In this document: positions 10,827 through 22,469 of the stretch, piece by piece
How the letters are laid out: every line of letters starts with the position of its first letter
How positions within the stretch are numbered: the stretch's first letter is position 1
Source of the DNA: Podocnemis expansa
Lineage: Eukaryota > Chordata > Testudines > Podocnemididae
Direction: 5' to 3'
DNA length: 64,000 bases
Assembly (NCBI GenBank): GCA_007922195.1
Contig: ML682005.1
Coordinates: 34,334,914 to 34,398,913, forward strand
The notes under the pieces: generated by a model
The model's input: only the letters and a program-made list of their open reading frames with translations
Told to the model about the DNA's origin: nothing
Database searches by the model: none
Translations under genes and position numbers: made by a program

Positions 10827-11939
10827 ATTTGTCATTTCCTTCCCTTCAAGCAAGTATGAAGTACTTGCAAAGATGAAAAGTGTCTTTCAGGGGGTTAAAA
10901 TCTGTTTTTTGACTGCTTATACATAAAGGGATCTAGAGGATAAGAGCTAAAAGAGGAAATGTGACCTTGGGGTACATAAACAAGGAAATCAGGAGTGAGA
11001 GTAGAGAGGATGTTTTACCTCTGTAATTGATACTAATATGACTGCAGCCAGAATTACAATTGCAGAAGGATGTTGTCAAATAGAAGAGGGTTCAAAGCAG
11101 AGCCCCAAAAATCTTTAAGGAGTTATAACACCTGCCTTGTAGTAACAGACTGAAAGTGCTCAAGCTGTTCAGTTAAACAATGGGAAAGTAAAGGAGGTGG
11201 TTTTATTACAATCTAGAAGTACCACCATGGGAAACAATTATTTAATAAGGGGATTTTCACTCTATCAGAGAAAGGTAGAACATGATCCAAGGGCTGCAAT
11301 TCGAATCTAGACAAATTCAGACCAGAAATGAGGCATACATTTTTAACTATAAGAGTAACAATTTAGCCAGAGCAGTGATGGGTTTTCCATCCCTGACAAT
11401 ATTTAAATCAAAATTGGCTGTTTTTTCTAAAAGATGTACTCTAGTAATTATTTTGAGGAAGACCTATGGCCTGTATTATGCAGTTAAGTGATCACAATGG
11501 ATACTTCTGGCATTAAAATCTATATATCTGAAAATATCATGTAATCACCTGACATCTTGATCCTGTTGTTGTGACTCAGACAAGTCACACTTCTGATACA
11601 CATTTTGCTTAACTCAGGAACAAACGCTGTGGTTTTAAATAAAACAAACACATTTTGTAGGTCAACCATCTTTAAAATGGACAGTTTCTATGCAGCTTAG
11701 GAAAAAAATATGCTGAAGCAAATGAGCTTTAGCCTTCAAGGTTCTGCACTCATGCCAAACTTTAAGCATATGAGTAGCCACAATGAGTTCACTGGGAGAA
11801 CCTATGTGGTTAAAATGAAACAAGTGATTAAGTCTTTATGGGTGTAGCACAGCCTCTTATGAGATAGGGTGAACTTTCTCTGGCCCTTCTGGTTGGGCAA
11901 GCACACAATAATAGTCTCAGGGATCAGGGAAATGCTGAG
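10827..11939. other. Gene-free stretch
   Basis: AT-rich DNA. At its right edge a 19-bp phrase, TCTCAGGGATCAGG plus AAAT, occurs twice (near 11914 and 11939), a local direct duplication leading into the GC-rich island. Confidence 0.5.
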
Positions 11940-12775
11940 TCTCAGGGATCAGGTAAATCAAGGCAGGGTTGCCATGGAATGGAGACGAGGAATGGAATGC
12001 AGGACCACCCATCTCCATTGCATCCGAACCCCGGACCCTAGTCATGGCCAGGGACTCAGTCCGACGGTCAGTGGGTCACGGCTGCTACACGCTGAACTAG
12101 ATACCGGTCCCATGGCCTTGGAGCTGTGCTCAAGCCCCCCTGGGTCACTTCCTGCCCCCTCTCCCAGTGGTATCAGATCAGGGGCATTGTCCTCAGTCTC
12201 TTTGGGGCAGTCACCCAAGGGCAGGTCGCAGAGCCCTTTGATGCCATCGGAGGACAACAGGTCTGGCAGTTCCTCAGGTCCATCAGCTGATAGCAAATCC
12301 TCCAAGTCACAGCCCCCTAGGCATCCTTACTGATCCAAGGGCAACCTCTCCAGGTCACAAGCATGTGAGCAGGTAGTAGGTCTGGGCCCCAGGCGGTGGG
12401 TTACTCGATGGCCCCTTTGGACACCCAGGCTATCTGCAACTCCTTGGGGCTCTCAACAGCCAGTGGCTCTGGTATCTCCTTTGGTCTCCTGATGTGGGTG
12501 GCCCCAGACTGTCCTCAAGGCCCCAGACAGTAGGCCAGCTGTCCACTGGCCAGTAATGCAGACGAGGCTCTGGAGCGAGCAGAGATCCATGTTTCTCCTT
12601 CAGGGTTTTGGGCCGAACTGAGCTCCCCGACTTCCTCCTTATATTTCCTGTCTTTCCCACCTGCTTCCAGCCTGACTGGCAGGCTGCTCCCGGCTTCACT
12701 TTCCTGAGAACAGACGTTTCCTCCCTATCAGTCTCTGGGATGGGGGGCATTCTTCCTCACTACAATAGGATTGGG
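11940..12775. other. GC-rich, CpG-retaining island of unknown origin
   Basis: About 830 bp of clearly higher GC content than either flank, with many surviving CpG dinucleotides (GACGAGG, CCGAACCCCGG, CCGACGG, ATCGGAGG, CTCGATGG, GGCCGAACTG and others). It holds the longest non-CR1 open frame in this part, 154 residues on + (11869-12333), and a 106-residue frame on - (12750-12430). Neither shows a domain I recognise. The - strand has a TATA-like ATATAAGG near 12640 upstream of a GC-rich leader. It could be a young insertion (for example the end of a retroelement), an unmethylated CpG island or a degraded first exon. I cannot decide between these from sequence alone. Confidence 0.4.
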
Positions 12776-14081
12776 ACCTTACTCTGAAAAATAGAACTGA
12801 AAGAACATAGCAGCCCATCTTTCATGATTTTGCAGTCACAACACTATTGAACTGGTGTCATTATTGCTTTTTTATGCCCAGTGACTGCGATGAAGATTTC
12901 AGTGCAACTCATTGGAGACTCTTTTATGTCATAGTTATATCACAGTGTCCAAGTCATCTGTGAGAAGCATTCTGTGGAGGCATTTAGTAATGACAGACAA
13001 GCACCTAGCATTTCTTTTAGAGTGTCACTTTTCAAAAGAGTAGAATTCTTTGATTCCTTTTACACCTCCATTTAAATGTAGCATGAATCAGAGGTGAATA
13101 CCTTTAAGCTATTTATCTCCTTTTGTGCCTCCTCTCTCTCTGTAAATGCTCCACCAAGGTAATATGAAATAGAAAGCATTGGGGAGGGGAAAGAGGAAAG
13201 TTGAGTGAAGATACGATGAACACAGAGATGCTTGAGGGTGTCGGCAGATGGACCTGGCTTTGGAGGCATCCTAGTGCTTTGGCACAGAGGTATCAGCATT
13301 TGAAGAGCAGCCCCATCACTGCTGCCTCAGGTCCCCAATGTATTGAGGCATTAGTGAAATAAAGAACCCATGATACCCCATTTTCCCAGAACAGACACAT
13401 TCCATTTCTTCAGCACTGCTGCTAATACACAGTCTTTCTCCTGTAAAAATTCAGTAGATGTGTGCCGTGAGCACACTCAGGGTTCCCGTAGCTATGCAGG
13501 TCTCGGAATATTAGAAAGACAAGCTGCATGAGATAATAGCTTTGATTTGACCAGCTATTTATGTAATAAGTAATAATAATGTATCCAGAGTACAGTGTGT
13601 TTCAGCTAATCTGTTTATCCAAGTTACTTATCTGCTCATCTGTTTTCTATGTACTTTTGAGATCTTACCTCCAGTCCCTCTCTTTAGTGACTATCACTTC
13701 AGCATGGCTGTGCAGGATGTTGGAATTGCCAAGTCTCTTTCTTCAGATCAGACTCACAGGGCTGTGTAAATTCTAAACTCAAGTTAACCAAATAATTTCC
13801 AACAAATTACATAAATGATGAATTTTTGCCTCTCTTTTATGGAAAAAATTTGTCCGCAAACTGACTGCAAAACAAAAACAGCCTGATTAATTGATTATTC
13901 AAAATTATGCCTAAATTCTTCAGCAAACAATTCTTGTTCTACAGTACATTCATGAACTGCTTAATGTGAGCACACATGATGCAAGCTGATGGCTATTAAG
14001 TAGACAACATGGTTATTCCTTTCTGTTTGTGCTGGTTGAATGATACAGAGCAGGAACTTCAAATTCCACTATCAAACAAAA
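12776..14081. other. Gene-free stretch
   Basis: AT-rich sequence without clear repeats; open frames up to 75 residues look random. Confidence 0.5.
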
Positions 14082-14149
14082 CTTGCAAACAGGGGACTGC
14101 AAACAGGGGAGTTTGAGAGACAGTTTGGGAAGGAGTTGGTGAGGCCACG

Positions 14150-14790
14150 ATGGTGAAGATGAGCTGTGTTGCTTGTACTAGCACCCCTTCTGTCTCTTCC
14201 ACCAGCGCCTGTATCCAGACAGACATCCTGACCATGGATATCACTACTCAGACCCTAGTGTGGACTTGCAGAGACTGTGGCCTGCATTTCCCACTCACAG
14301 ACAACCAGGCTGGGGAGATGAATCAACATGACAGATGCCTTCTGGTGGAACCACTCAGGAGGCAGCTGGGAGAGTTACAGGAGGAGGTGTCTAGGCTCAG
14401 GAGTATCCATGCCCTGGAGAAGTTCCTTGATAGCATCCATGAAGAGACATGCAAGGATGAGGATACTTTTATGCAGCACTACAGATAATGGATGAGCTGG
14501 AAGAGGAGACACCATGCACCCCCGTGGCTGGCAGGATCACAACCATCACATGAAAGAAGAAACGTTGGGTAGTGGTGGTTGGGAACTCTCTTCTGAAGGG
14601 GACTGAGGCACCCTGACAAAGCTTCTCAGGAGGTATGCTGCCTGTTGGGGGCCCATATCTGAGACATAATGGAGAGACTGTTGAGAATCATCTGCCCCTC
14701 TGACTACTGCCCCATGCTACTCATCCATGTGGGAATCAATGATACCATGAGAAGTGACCCTCAGCAGATCAAAAGTGATTACATGAGGGT
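14150..14790 (+). pseudogene. CR1 ORF1 (zinc-finger, coiled-coil and esterase regions), broken
   Basis: ORF1 of CR1 encodes a nucleic-acid-binding protein that packages element RNA and, in this clade, carries a PHD-like zinc-binding part and an SGNH esterase domain (described for CR1-like elements). The first intact piece is 112 residues (14150-14488). It has a Cys pair in WTCRDCGLHF, a later DRC and then a heptad-like QLGELQEEVSRLRSIHALEK segment, probably a coiled coil. The frame is then lost. The esterase block I follows near 14575 as VVVVGNSLLKG, where the usual GDS reads GNS but the Ser is kept. Block III follows near 14715 as LIHVGINDT. It is decayed. The start was chosen because the matching ATG lies at 56762 on the other strand in the second copy. 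Confidence 0.8.
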
Positions 14791-15329
14791 GGGGGAAGGA
14801 GGTTGGTGCCCAGGTGGTGTTCTCCTTGATCCTTCCAGTCAAGGGTAGGGGCCTGAGCAGAGACAGATGCATCCTGGATGTTAATGCCTGGCTGTGAAGA
14901 TGGTGTTGTCAGGAGGGCTTTGGCTTCCTTGACCATGGGGGGGCTGTTCCAAGAAGAGGGACTGTTAGGCAGAGATGGACTCCATCTGTCAAGGAAGGGG
15001 AAGAGCATATTCAGATGCAGACTGGCTAACCTAGTGAGGAGGGCTTTAAACTAGGTTTGAAGGGGAAAGATGACCAAAGCCCACAGGTAAATCACAATGT
15101 TGGAGAGATAGGGGAACGGATGGAACTTGAGGGGTTCCGGGACTGTAACACTAGGGATAAAACAGAGGTTATTTGGAACATGTTGGGGGGGCATCAGATA
15201 TTTGTCTTTGGTGTCCTAATGAAGCTTTAATACATGAGGCAAATGGGGAAGGATGATGCTGGGAAAAAATGCAAGGGTGTAGATGCAACAGAACTGAAAA
15301 TTGACAGGGGAAAGTAGGGCAGTTGGCCC

Positions 15330-16521
15330 GGTACTTTAGGTGCCTCTACAGAAATGTGAGGAGCCTGGGAAACAAGCAGGAAGAATTGGTAGTACTGGCA
15401 CAGACAAGGAACTAGGATATAATTGGAATAACAGAGACATGGTGGGATAACTTGTATGACTGGAGTGCTGCATGGATGGGTATAAATTGTTCAGCAAGGA
15501 CAGGCAGGGAAGAAGAGGGGGAGGAGTAGTGCTACATGGACAAGAGTTGAATGAATGCTCAGAGCTCCACTATGAAAGTAGAAACAAGCCAGTTGAAAGT
15601 CTGTAGGTTAAGTTTAGAGGAGAGGGCAACAAGGGGGATATCATGGTGGGTTCTGCTATAGACCACCAGACCAGAAGGAGGAGGTGGATGAGGCAGTTTA
15701 TGGACAACTAGCAGAAGTTTCCAGATCACAGGCCCTGGTTCTCATGGGGGACTTCAATTAGCTTCACATCTGCTGGAAGGCCAATACAGCAGTGCACAGG
15801 CAATCCAGGAAGTTTCTGGAGAGTGTTGAGGACAACTTCTTGGTACAAATGCTGGCAGAACCAATGAGGGGCCTTGCACCTCTCAACCTGCTGCTCACAA
15901 ACAGAGAAGAATTGATCAGGGAAGTAGAAATGAATGGCAACCCGGGCAGCAGCGACTATGAGATGGTAGAGTTCAAGATGCTGATTAATGGAAAAAAGGA
16001 AAGAAGTAAAACACAGACCCTGGACTTCAGAAAAGCAGCTTTTGGCTCCCTTAGGGAGCTGATGGGCCTGATCCCTTGGGAGGCTGATCTGAAGAAGAAA
16101 GTTGCACAAGAGAGCTGGCTATATTTTAAAGAAACCCTGCTAAGGGCACAGAAAGATATCATTCTGATGAGCAGATGAATGGCAAATGTGCAAGGTGCCC
16201 AGTGTGGCTTAACAGAGAACTCTGCAGTGAGCTGAAACCTAAAAAAGAAGTTTATAAGAAGTGGCAGCTTGGGCAGATGACTAGGGAGGCATACAAAGAT
16301 ATTGCTCGGGACTGCAGGGATAAAATCAGAAAGGCCAAAGGACAATTGGAGTTGCAGCTAGCAAGGGATGTGAAGGATAACAGGAAGGGGTTCTACAAGT
16401 ATGTGAAAAATAAGAAGAGGATCAGGGATGGCAATAGGTCCCTTACTGAATGGGGCAGGTATCCTTGTGGTGGAGGATGCAGAAAAGGCTGAAGTGCTCA
16501 ATGATTTTTTTACTTCTGTAT
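15330..16521 (+). pseudogene. CR1 ORF2 N-terminal part (APE-type endonuclease and linker), broken
   Basis: ORF2 of CR1 makes the endonuclease and reverse transcriptase that nick target DNA and copy the RNA in place. Here RNVRSLGNKQEELVVLAQ and DIIGITETWWD mark the APE-type endonuclease start; the Glu in ITETW is a metal-binding residue. The C-terminal endonuclease motif, normally S-D-H, reads GSSDYEMVEF near 15950-15985, so the catalytic His is replaced by Tyr (CAT to TAT). An intact frame (15792-16178, 128 residues) covers this end and the linker, and a second frame (16175-16492) continues the linker. Stops occur inside the endonuclease near 15415 and 15525. No reverse transcriptase follows. 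Confidence 0.8.
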
Positions 16522-18250
16522 GTGCATGTTATCAGTTAGCAATATGGCAAAATAAAAATCTCAGTAAAGATTTTGGGCTGGACCCATGCTTCTGGATGAG
16601 CCACCCTTGCCAAAGGGTCATCTTAGTGGCTCCTTAATCCTGGTAGTAGTCAGTGGGCAGGCCAGTCCTCTTCCAGCTCCATGTCGTCTAGGTATTTCCT
16701 CTGTGTTGGGGAAATCTTCATGTCGGTGACTGAGTCCCTTTTATACCCCTTTTACATCATCAGAGTGGCACAATAGGATGGCAATAATGTGTCAATAATC
16801 TGTCCCAATAAACAAAATGCCATGGTCCCTTACTGATATTTATGTTCTTCAGGAACTGGGAAGTTCTGTGCAGAAAAAAAACCAACAAAAATTGGGATGT
16901 TTAGCTGACCTATTCAAACTTCCTGAACTTGCAATATTTGCTTTTAGATCTTACATAGGGAAAATTTTCTTTCCAGTTCATGAGATTCAGTCAAATAAAA
17001 CCCCGTAAGAACAGTTTTATCACAGTATGTCCAGTACTTCTGCTGCTGCTTTCAATCCCATACATAACCCAATTTTGCAGAGGTAGATGTGAAAAAAAGA
17101 AAGAAAGAAAAAGGCAAATGGAACACTTCTGAAATTCTCAAAAAGATCTGAATCATGCTCCTGGCTAGAAATAGAGAGAGGCTTTTCATTTACCAGTTCC
17201 TATTTGCTATGTTCTAAAAAAGAATGATTCATCAGGATACAGAAACTAAAAAGGTAACTATTTTCACTAATATTAAATATTTCTGTCGGAAACTTTCATA
17301 GTAGATTTGAAATATTCTTGTGGAACTGAACTTCGTGAAGTTTAGAATGTTTTACAGGCCATCACTCCATTATGGTGTATAGAATATTCTTTTAAAGGAA
17401 AGAATTTAAAGGTTTGAGCCTCTCATCAAGCAAAAAACACCCATTCCTTTGTCTCACAAAATGCCAATCAATATCAGTGGATGCTTGGCCTGACTAAAGT
17501 GTGACTGCAGCAAGAGGAGTCAACACTTTTTTTACTGTACTAATTTTTATCTTTTAATAATGAGAAAACACTCAATCAAGTTCATTGCTGGCAGGACCAG
17601 TAACTCCATTGGAATCAGGCATTCAGCTTTTCAACCCATTGCACTCTCTCTCAATCTTTCCTGGTGAAACTATTCCACTGTGTATAAATAATTACATTTT
17701 AGCTTGTAATTGAGAGCCCATCTGTTGCATGACTGTAATTCATAAAGTCAAAATATCTGAGAACTTAAAAACTGGACAGTAATAGACCACAAATCCTTAT
17801 TATAGTCTAATCTATAGATTATACTGATTACTTAAGAATCCTCAATTATCACTTTGAGGCTTAACAGATTCTTGCCCCAAGATCAAGCCAAACACACATT
17901 GTTATATCACTGACACTGTAGGAGCCCTTCTGTAAATACAAATAACTTATTACTATATTTAGCACAGTCACTAACACCCCAACTCAGAAATGTAGATACA
18001 TATACTGAGTTGTAAATTCGAAAGTATCCATATACCTACTCACACCTCCCTTGTAGAACAACCTGAAATGTCAGCTATCATCTTCCTTATCAGCATCAAC
18101 TTACCCTTTGTCACCAGTGGCCATTATTCTAGCACCTCCCAAAGATTACATCGTTTCCTCCTACTGCCCCAAGGCTGGGATGCAGCTTTTATAATATGAT
18201 ATGTTGACACCACTATTTTTGATTCATATTCAGTAGGGGACTTTCCCCTT

Positions 18251-18253
<3 letters not shown>
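16522..18253. other. Gene-free stretch
   Basis: AT-rich DNA with a short (GAAA)n run near 17091-17112. I see no gene or clear mobile element. Confidence 0.5.

Positions 18254-18284
<31 letters not shown>
18254..18284. repeat. Poly(T) tract, 31 bases
   Basis: An uninterrupted run of T. It could be the tail of an old - strand retroposed sequence, but I see no recognisable body next to it. Homopolymers this long are also prone to sequencing-length error. Confidence 0.95.
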
Positions 18285-18285
<1 letters not shown>

Positions 18286-19683
18286 TATTTTCTCATTTTA
18301 CCAATGTTTGAGTGCTCTTCTCCTATAGGTTAATATATCAATTATCTCAGCTTATATATGCCAGTTAATTACCATGGCCCTCTTGCGGTTAAGCATCTGC
18401 AAAAGTAACTTGTTTACTTGATATGTAAGTCAATGCATTGCCATGACATTCTTGTGATTGGATCATGTATCTGTGATTAGAAGTTCTTCTTAAACTCTAT
18501 TCTCAGTTCTCTAGTACCAGGAGGCTTTGAATAGGCTATCTATGTTTTAAAAGTTCAGTTTCAAGCAATGTACTAGCTTGCTGAAGCTGACGTCTTACAG
18601 TATACAGGTCTGTAGGTGCCTTATATTACTGTTGAATGTAACAGAAAGCAGTGAATATAATAAAGGCAAGCTAGCCCTACAGGCTTTTACACAGTGATGA
18701 TAGAATCTGACAATTTCCTAAACAATGCAAGTTCTCAGCTGTGCTTGTAGCGGTTGCTATCACCTCACACTGCCTCACCAGACATTCTAGGCTTCAGAGT
18801 GATGTTTAGGGTTATTGTATGCTGGTTTTGTTAATTTGTGTCCTGGGCTGGAAGAAGTAGGCAGATGTACATGAATGGTGAATGAGGGATACAAGATGCA
18901 GTGACAGACTATGAGTGTTTGTTGATTATTACACATCAGTTGCTTTGTTGTGTGCATGATTGTGGGGATTTGTGTCTGATAGGATTGTGCTGAGAGATTT
19001 CTGTTGATTGGTTGGCAGTTGTGCATGTGTAAATTGCAGTTCAGCCAAATAATCCACCATTTCTCCTGTTTCCATATGGCCAAAAAAATTGTTATATGAA
19101 AATTAGTGGTAGAGTACGGGTAAAGATAATGCTAAAGATATATGCCTTGCTGTCATTTGATTGTAATTTTTGAAGTCAAAAGGACTAAGGACTTCAAGTA
19201 TCGGATGGTAACAAAAGACAAAATACAGTGATGATTCAACCTGGTGATATTCTGAACGAAAGGGGACCTTCCACAATGACTCTACCAACTTCTGTTGCTT
19301 CACACTGATATAATAGACCTCAGAGTAACAATTCTGGAATTTCATTATATAGGTAGTTGAGAAAGAAAGAGAATAATTCTATATCACAATGGCTTAAACA
19401 CTGATTCAGAGTAAGCACTTGAACCTGATTCTTTCAAATCACAGGTGAGTATCAAGCTATTGATATTTCATTGAAATAGATGTTTCCACAAAACATTTTC
19501 AATCGGGACAAAGGTTTAATTGAAAAAAATTTCAGTCAGATCTATCAGTGAGTTTATCATCTGACATTACTTTGTTTGCTATTTTGTTTCAGTAGTACCA
19601 TCATGAAAGATGGTAGCATGAATGTGGACAGCAATGAGGATGAGCTTACTTCTTCCAGTGGATCAGGGGAATGAGTGCATGGG
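18285..19683. other. Gene-free stretch
   Basis: AT-rich, no supported feature. The 98- and 80-residue - strand frames (18787-19083, 19103-19345) have no recognisable domain. Confidence 0.5.
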
Positions 19684-19893
19684 CAGCCGGGGCATCACTG
19701 CCCCAGGGAAGGACCTAGGGCACTGGCCCAGGCCACGGCCACTGACCACAGGCCACGCCCCCGGCCGGGGACAGGGCAGGAGCAGCAGCCGTGGCTGTGG
19801 GGCAGTCCGGCCTTGGAAGGGGCCAGAAGCGGCTGTGGCCACCGCAGGCAGCTAGGCCCCGGATCTCTGGCCAGAGACCAAGACAAGCAGGGG
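19684..19893. repeat. GC-rich minisatellite, inverted relative of 1-419
   Basis: A GC-rich patch whose reverse complement matches the unit at 1-419. For example GGCCACCGCAGGCAGCTAGG followed by CCCCGGATC is the inverse of GATCC(A/G)GGGCCCAGCTGCCT then GCGGCCAC around 221-250. CCCCGGCCGGGGACAGGG is the inverse of CCCTGTCCCCAGCCGGGG. Only three or four diverged units are present. The 132-residue frames on either strand across it are composition artefacts. Confidence 0.65.
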
Positions 19894-20604
19894 CCAGCGA
19901 CGCCCCTGATGTGCATCTCTCCTTTCCTTAGCAATAGTCCATGGGACTTAATAAGAAAAGAGCAGCAGGGGGACCATTTAGAATCTGAAGGACATTCCCC
20001 ATTGGAAAGGAAATATTTCAAAGTAGAACAGGCAAGGAGCCCAATGGCACTTTTTTTTTTCCAAAGTAGGTAGCATTGCAGATTTAGCACCGAGTCATTT
20101 AGCTAACACTTCCACTAACAGTTCACACACCACCCAACTCCAGGTTAAACAATTATTTTCACTTATTAAGCACCACAACACGTCAGCTGATGCAAACATA
20201 TTTAACCTTTATGCACTTCAGTCAGACTCATTTGGATGCAAATACAGGCCTACAGTGTTAGATCTGCTGTGGTTCTGCTTCAAAATTTCCAGCACTACTG
20301 CAGAGTTCAAAAATTCCCTTGAGCTGCAGAAGCCAATTTCTTAATAGCTGCCTCACTGCCACACACGAGCCACTTTTTTACATGGGCAAGGGAGCTGGTA
20401 TCTGGAGCTACTACCACCACTTGTCTCCTATAGTCATCACCCATGTGTAGGAATCCTGAGGCTGCAACAGTGGCAAAAATAATGCCTGATGAGGGAAGAA
20501 ACCCTTCTCTACTTGCTGACCCAAAGTCAGGGTTCAACAATGTAGGTTGTGCACTGGGTAGTATTTAACTGTGAGTGTAGTCTCTTAATTTACACACTTT
20601 TACA
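19894..20604. other. Gene-free stretch
   Basis: Nothing supported. There are short chance open frames only. Confidence 0.45.
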
Positions 20605-20700
20605 TAAGCCTGGAAGGAACCTTCTAGGTCATCAAGTTCATCCCTTTCAAAGCCCTTTTCCCTTATGTAGAACTTAGTCTCATAAAGACATGGCTTCAAA
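20605..20700 (-). mobile_element. Old CR1 LINE 3' remnant
   Basis: The phrase CTGGAAGGAACCTTCTAGGT followed by CATCAAGTTCATCCCTTTC has the layout of the antisense CR1 3' end (GGAAGGGACC...GATCATCTAGTCCA...CC) but is badly diverged. There is no coding content. The ends are approximate. Confidence 0.45.
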
Positions 20701-21119
20701 GAACCACAAAGCACAGTCTCACACCAAGAGGGATCCACAAGAGTTTATTACAAAGCATTTGTTACTTCAGTATATTTCTTTAAGCAGCAAAGTGCTTCAG
20801 TAAAAATTAGTCAGAACTGAAGATAAAAGAAAATGATCTTTTAACAGTACAGTAGATCCTTTGGAAGAACAAATTTATTGCAGAGAAATATATATTTTTT
20901 GGTTGTCCACCCTCACTCCCCACTCCCCATAACCTAGAGAGTAAGTAATATTAGAATACTTAGGGCTCTCAGCATCCAAAAATACAAACAAAACCAAACT
21001 GAAAAATCATGGTGATTTACTACAGACTTTCAAAGTCTTTGTTTTTAAATTAGTTTATTTCTTTAACATGTATTCACTATGACTATGTTAAGCAGATGTG
21101 TTAGCCACTACACTATCAG
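20701..21119. other. Gene-free stretch
   Basis: AT-rich sequence, nothing recognised. Confidence 0.45.
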
Positions 21120-22244
21120 TTTTCTTTGACTACACTTGTAATTTAGTTTGACGTAATAAGGATTAATTCAAACTAAATTAACACATGGCCACAGTGGCAT
21201 TCATTACTTCAAAGTAAGGAAGTCCTTACTTCGAAGTAACGAAAGCTCACTTCAAAGTTATAAAACCTCCCTTAACTTCGAAGTAATGGTTAATTTGAAG
21301 ATATTAATTTGAATTAACCCAATGGAGCCATGTTAATTTGAAATAACCGTTAGTTCTAATTATCACAGTTTGACCTACCACCTGCCCAGGGCAAGCACCC
21401 CCAAAGATGTCCTACCCACCTGGGCCCTGATCTGGCTGGTGACCCTATCTGGACCCAGTCCCCTGGCCAGACAGGGGGTACCTTTCCCACTGCATGCAGC
21501 CAGGGCTGGGTGGGGGTCCTCTGGTTATGCAGGCCAGGTGGTGGGGAAGGCACAGTGGCTGGGTGTCAGGGAAGGGATGGCTGCACCTGGGTCTGGCTGC
21601 CTGGCTGGGTGTGGCGAAGGCACCCTCCACACTTGGCTAGTGCCGCACTGACTGGGTGGCAGGGAAGGGACCCCCCCCACACAGCCCAGCCAGCGTGGAT
21701 ACAGCTGGGTGTGTGTGGGGGGGATCTTTTCCCCATCACTCAGCTGAGCATGCAGGGCTCCAGCCATGTACAGGGGTCCCTGTCCCACCACCCAGCTGAG
21801 TGCAGATGGCTCCAGCTGGGTGTGAGGGTCCCTTCCCTAACTCCCGGCCAGGCAGCCAGAGCTGGGTGGGAGGTGCCTTCCCACAGCCCCAGCCTGGCTC
21901 CCAGAGGAATGTGCCCTTGCCAAAGGCACATTCCTTTTCTGGGCCAGGTAGTGTCTCTCTGGCATCTTCTAAAGTTCAGCACCTGGGGCTTTGCCCCATT
22001 CCCCCCCCACCCTAGTTACGGTCCTGGGAATGGTCCTTCTGTGGGGCCATGTTGCCACACTTCCCATGGTGCCCCCTTCCTAAGTGGAACTAGCAAGTTC
22101 TGTGCATGGACATGTTAGTTTGATTTGGGTTTCTAGTGGGGCCATATTAGTTTGAATTAACTTACTTTGAATTAACCGTTATTAGTTCAATTTAATTAGT
22201 TTGAAATAAGTTAATTTGAACTAGCATTAAGTGTAGACATAGCC
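21120..22244. mobile_element. Non-autonomous inverted-repeat transposon, 1.1 kb
   Basis: The right end AAGTGTAGACATAGCC is the inverse of the GGCTATGTCTACACTT terminus seen in related elements at 27243, 45249 and 61848. The left end is decayed (CTTTGACTACACTTG). Both ends carry 150-250 bp of short palindromic motifs (AATTTGAATTAAC, TTACTTCGAAGTAA). The core (about 21370-22120) is GC-rich, with imperfect repeats around CCAGCTG(G/A)GTG. The flanks are CAG on the left and TAG on the right, compatible with a decayed 3-bp target duplication. The 202-residue open frame in the core has no recognisable transposase motif and is probably a composition artefact. Confidence 0.7.
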
Positions 22245-22469
22245 TAGGGGATATGAGTGGTTCTGAACACAGTTCTGTGTACAACTTAAGGCCCTTAAAA
22301 TAGACCCAGGGTTTAAAAGATTCATAGGCTCTTTTTGCAGACTCCCTGCACTAGTGTGAATTTTAATACCAACAAGACCTAGTCCCATATTTCAAGTACA
22401 CCCAAAACTTCCACTGAAGTCAACAGCAATTGCTGGTACAAAAGAAATTCAAGCTCAAACCCTTTAAGG

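Larger units (their letters stand above)
14082..16521 (+). mobile_element. CR1 LINE, 5' half only (3'-truncated)
   Basis: It carries, in order, a short 5' leader with a duplicated TGCAAACAGGGG, ORF1 from the ATG at 14150, the ORF1 esterase region, and ORF2 from about 15330 with the endonuclease and the linker up to EKAEVLNDFF (about 16480-16510). Similarity stops abruptly at about 16521, so the reverse transcriptase and 3' end are absent. CR1 copies usually lose the 5' side, so loss of the 3' side points to a later deletion or rearrangement. The same regions can be followed in the - strand copy at 52311-57238. The coding sequence has many stops and frameshifts, so the copy is dead. Confidence 0.88.

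Noticed and set aside
10572..10853. Arg/Glu/Lys-rich 93-residue - strand frame
   Set aside because: It is the complement of the pyrimidine simple repeat.
19675..20090. 131-132-residue frames on both strands
   Set aside because: They overlap each other across the GC-rich minisatellite, so they reflect composition.
21510..22118. 202-residue + strand frame, the second longest in the window
   Set aside because: It lies in the GC-rich core of an inverted-repeat transposon, is Trp/Gly/Pro/Ser/His-rich and shows no transposase catalytic motif; the opposite strand is also open there.
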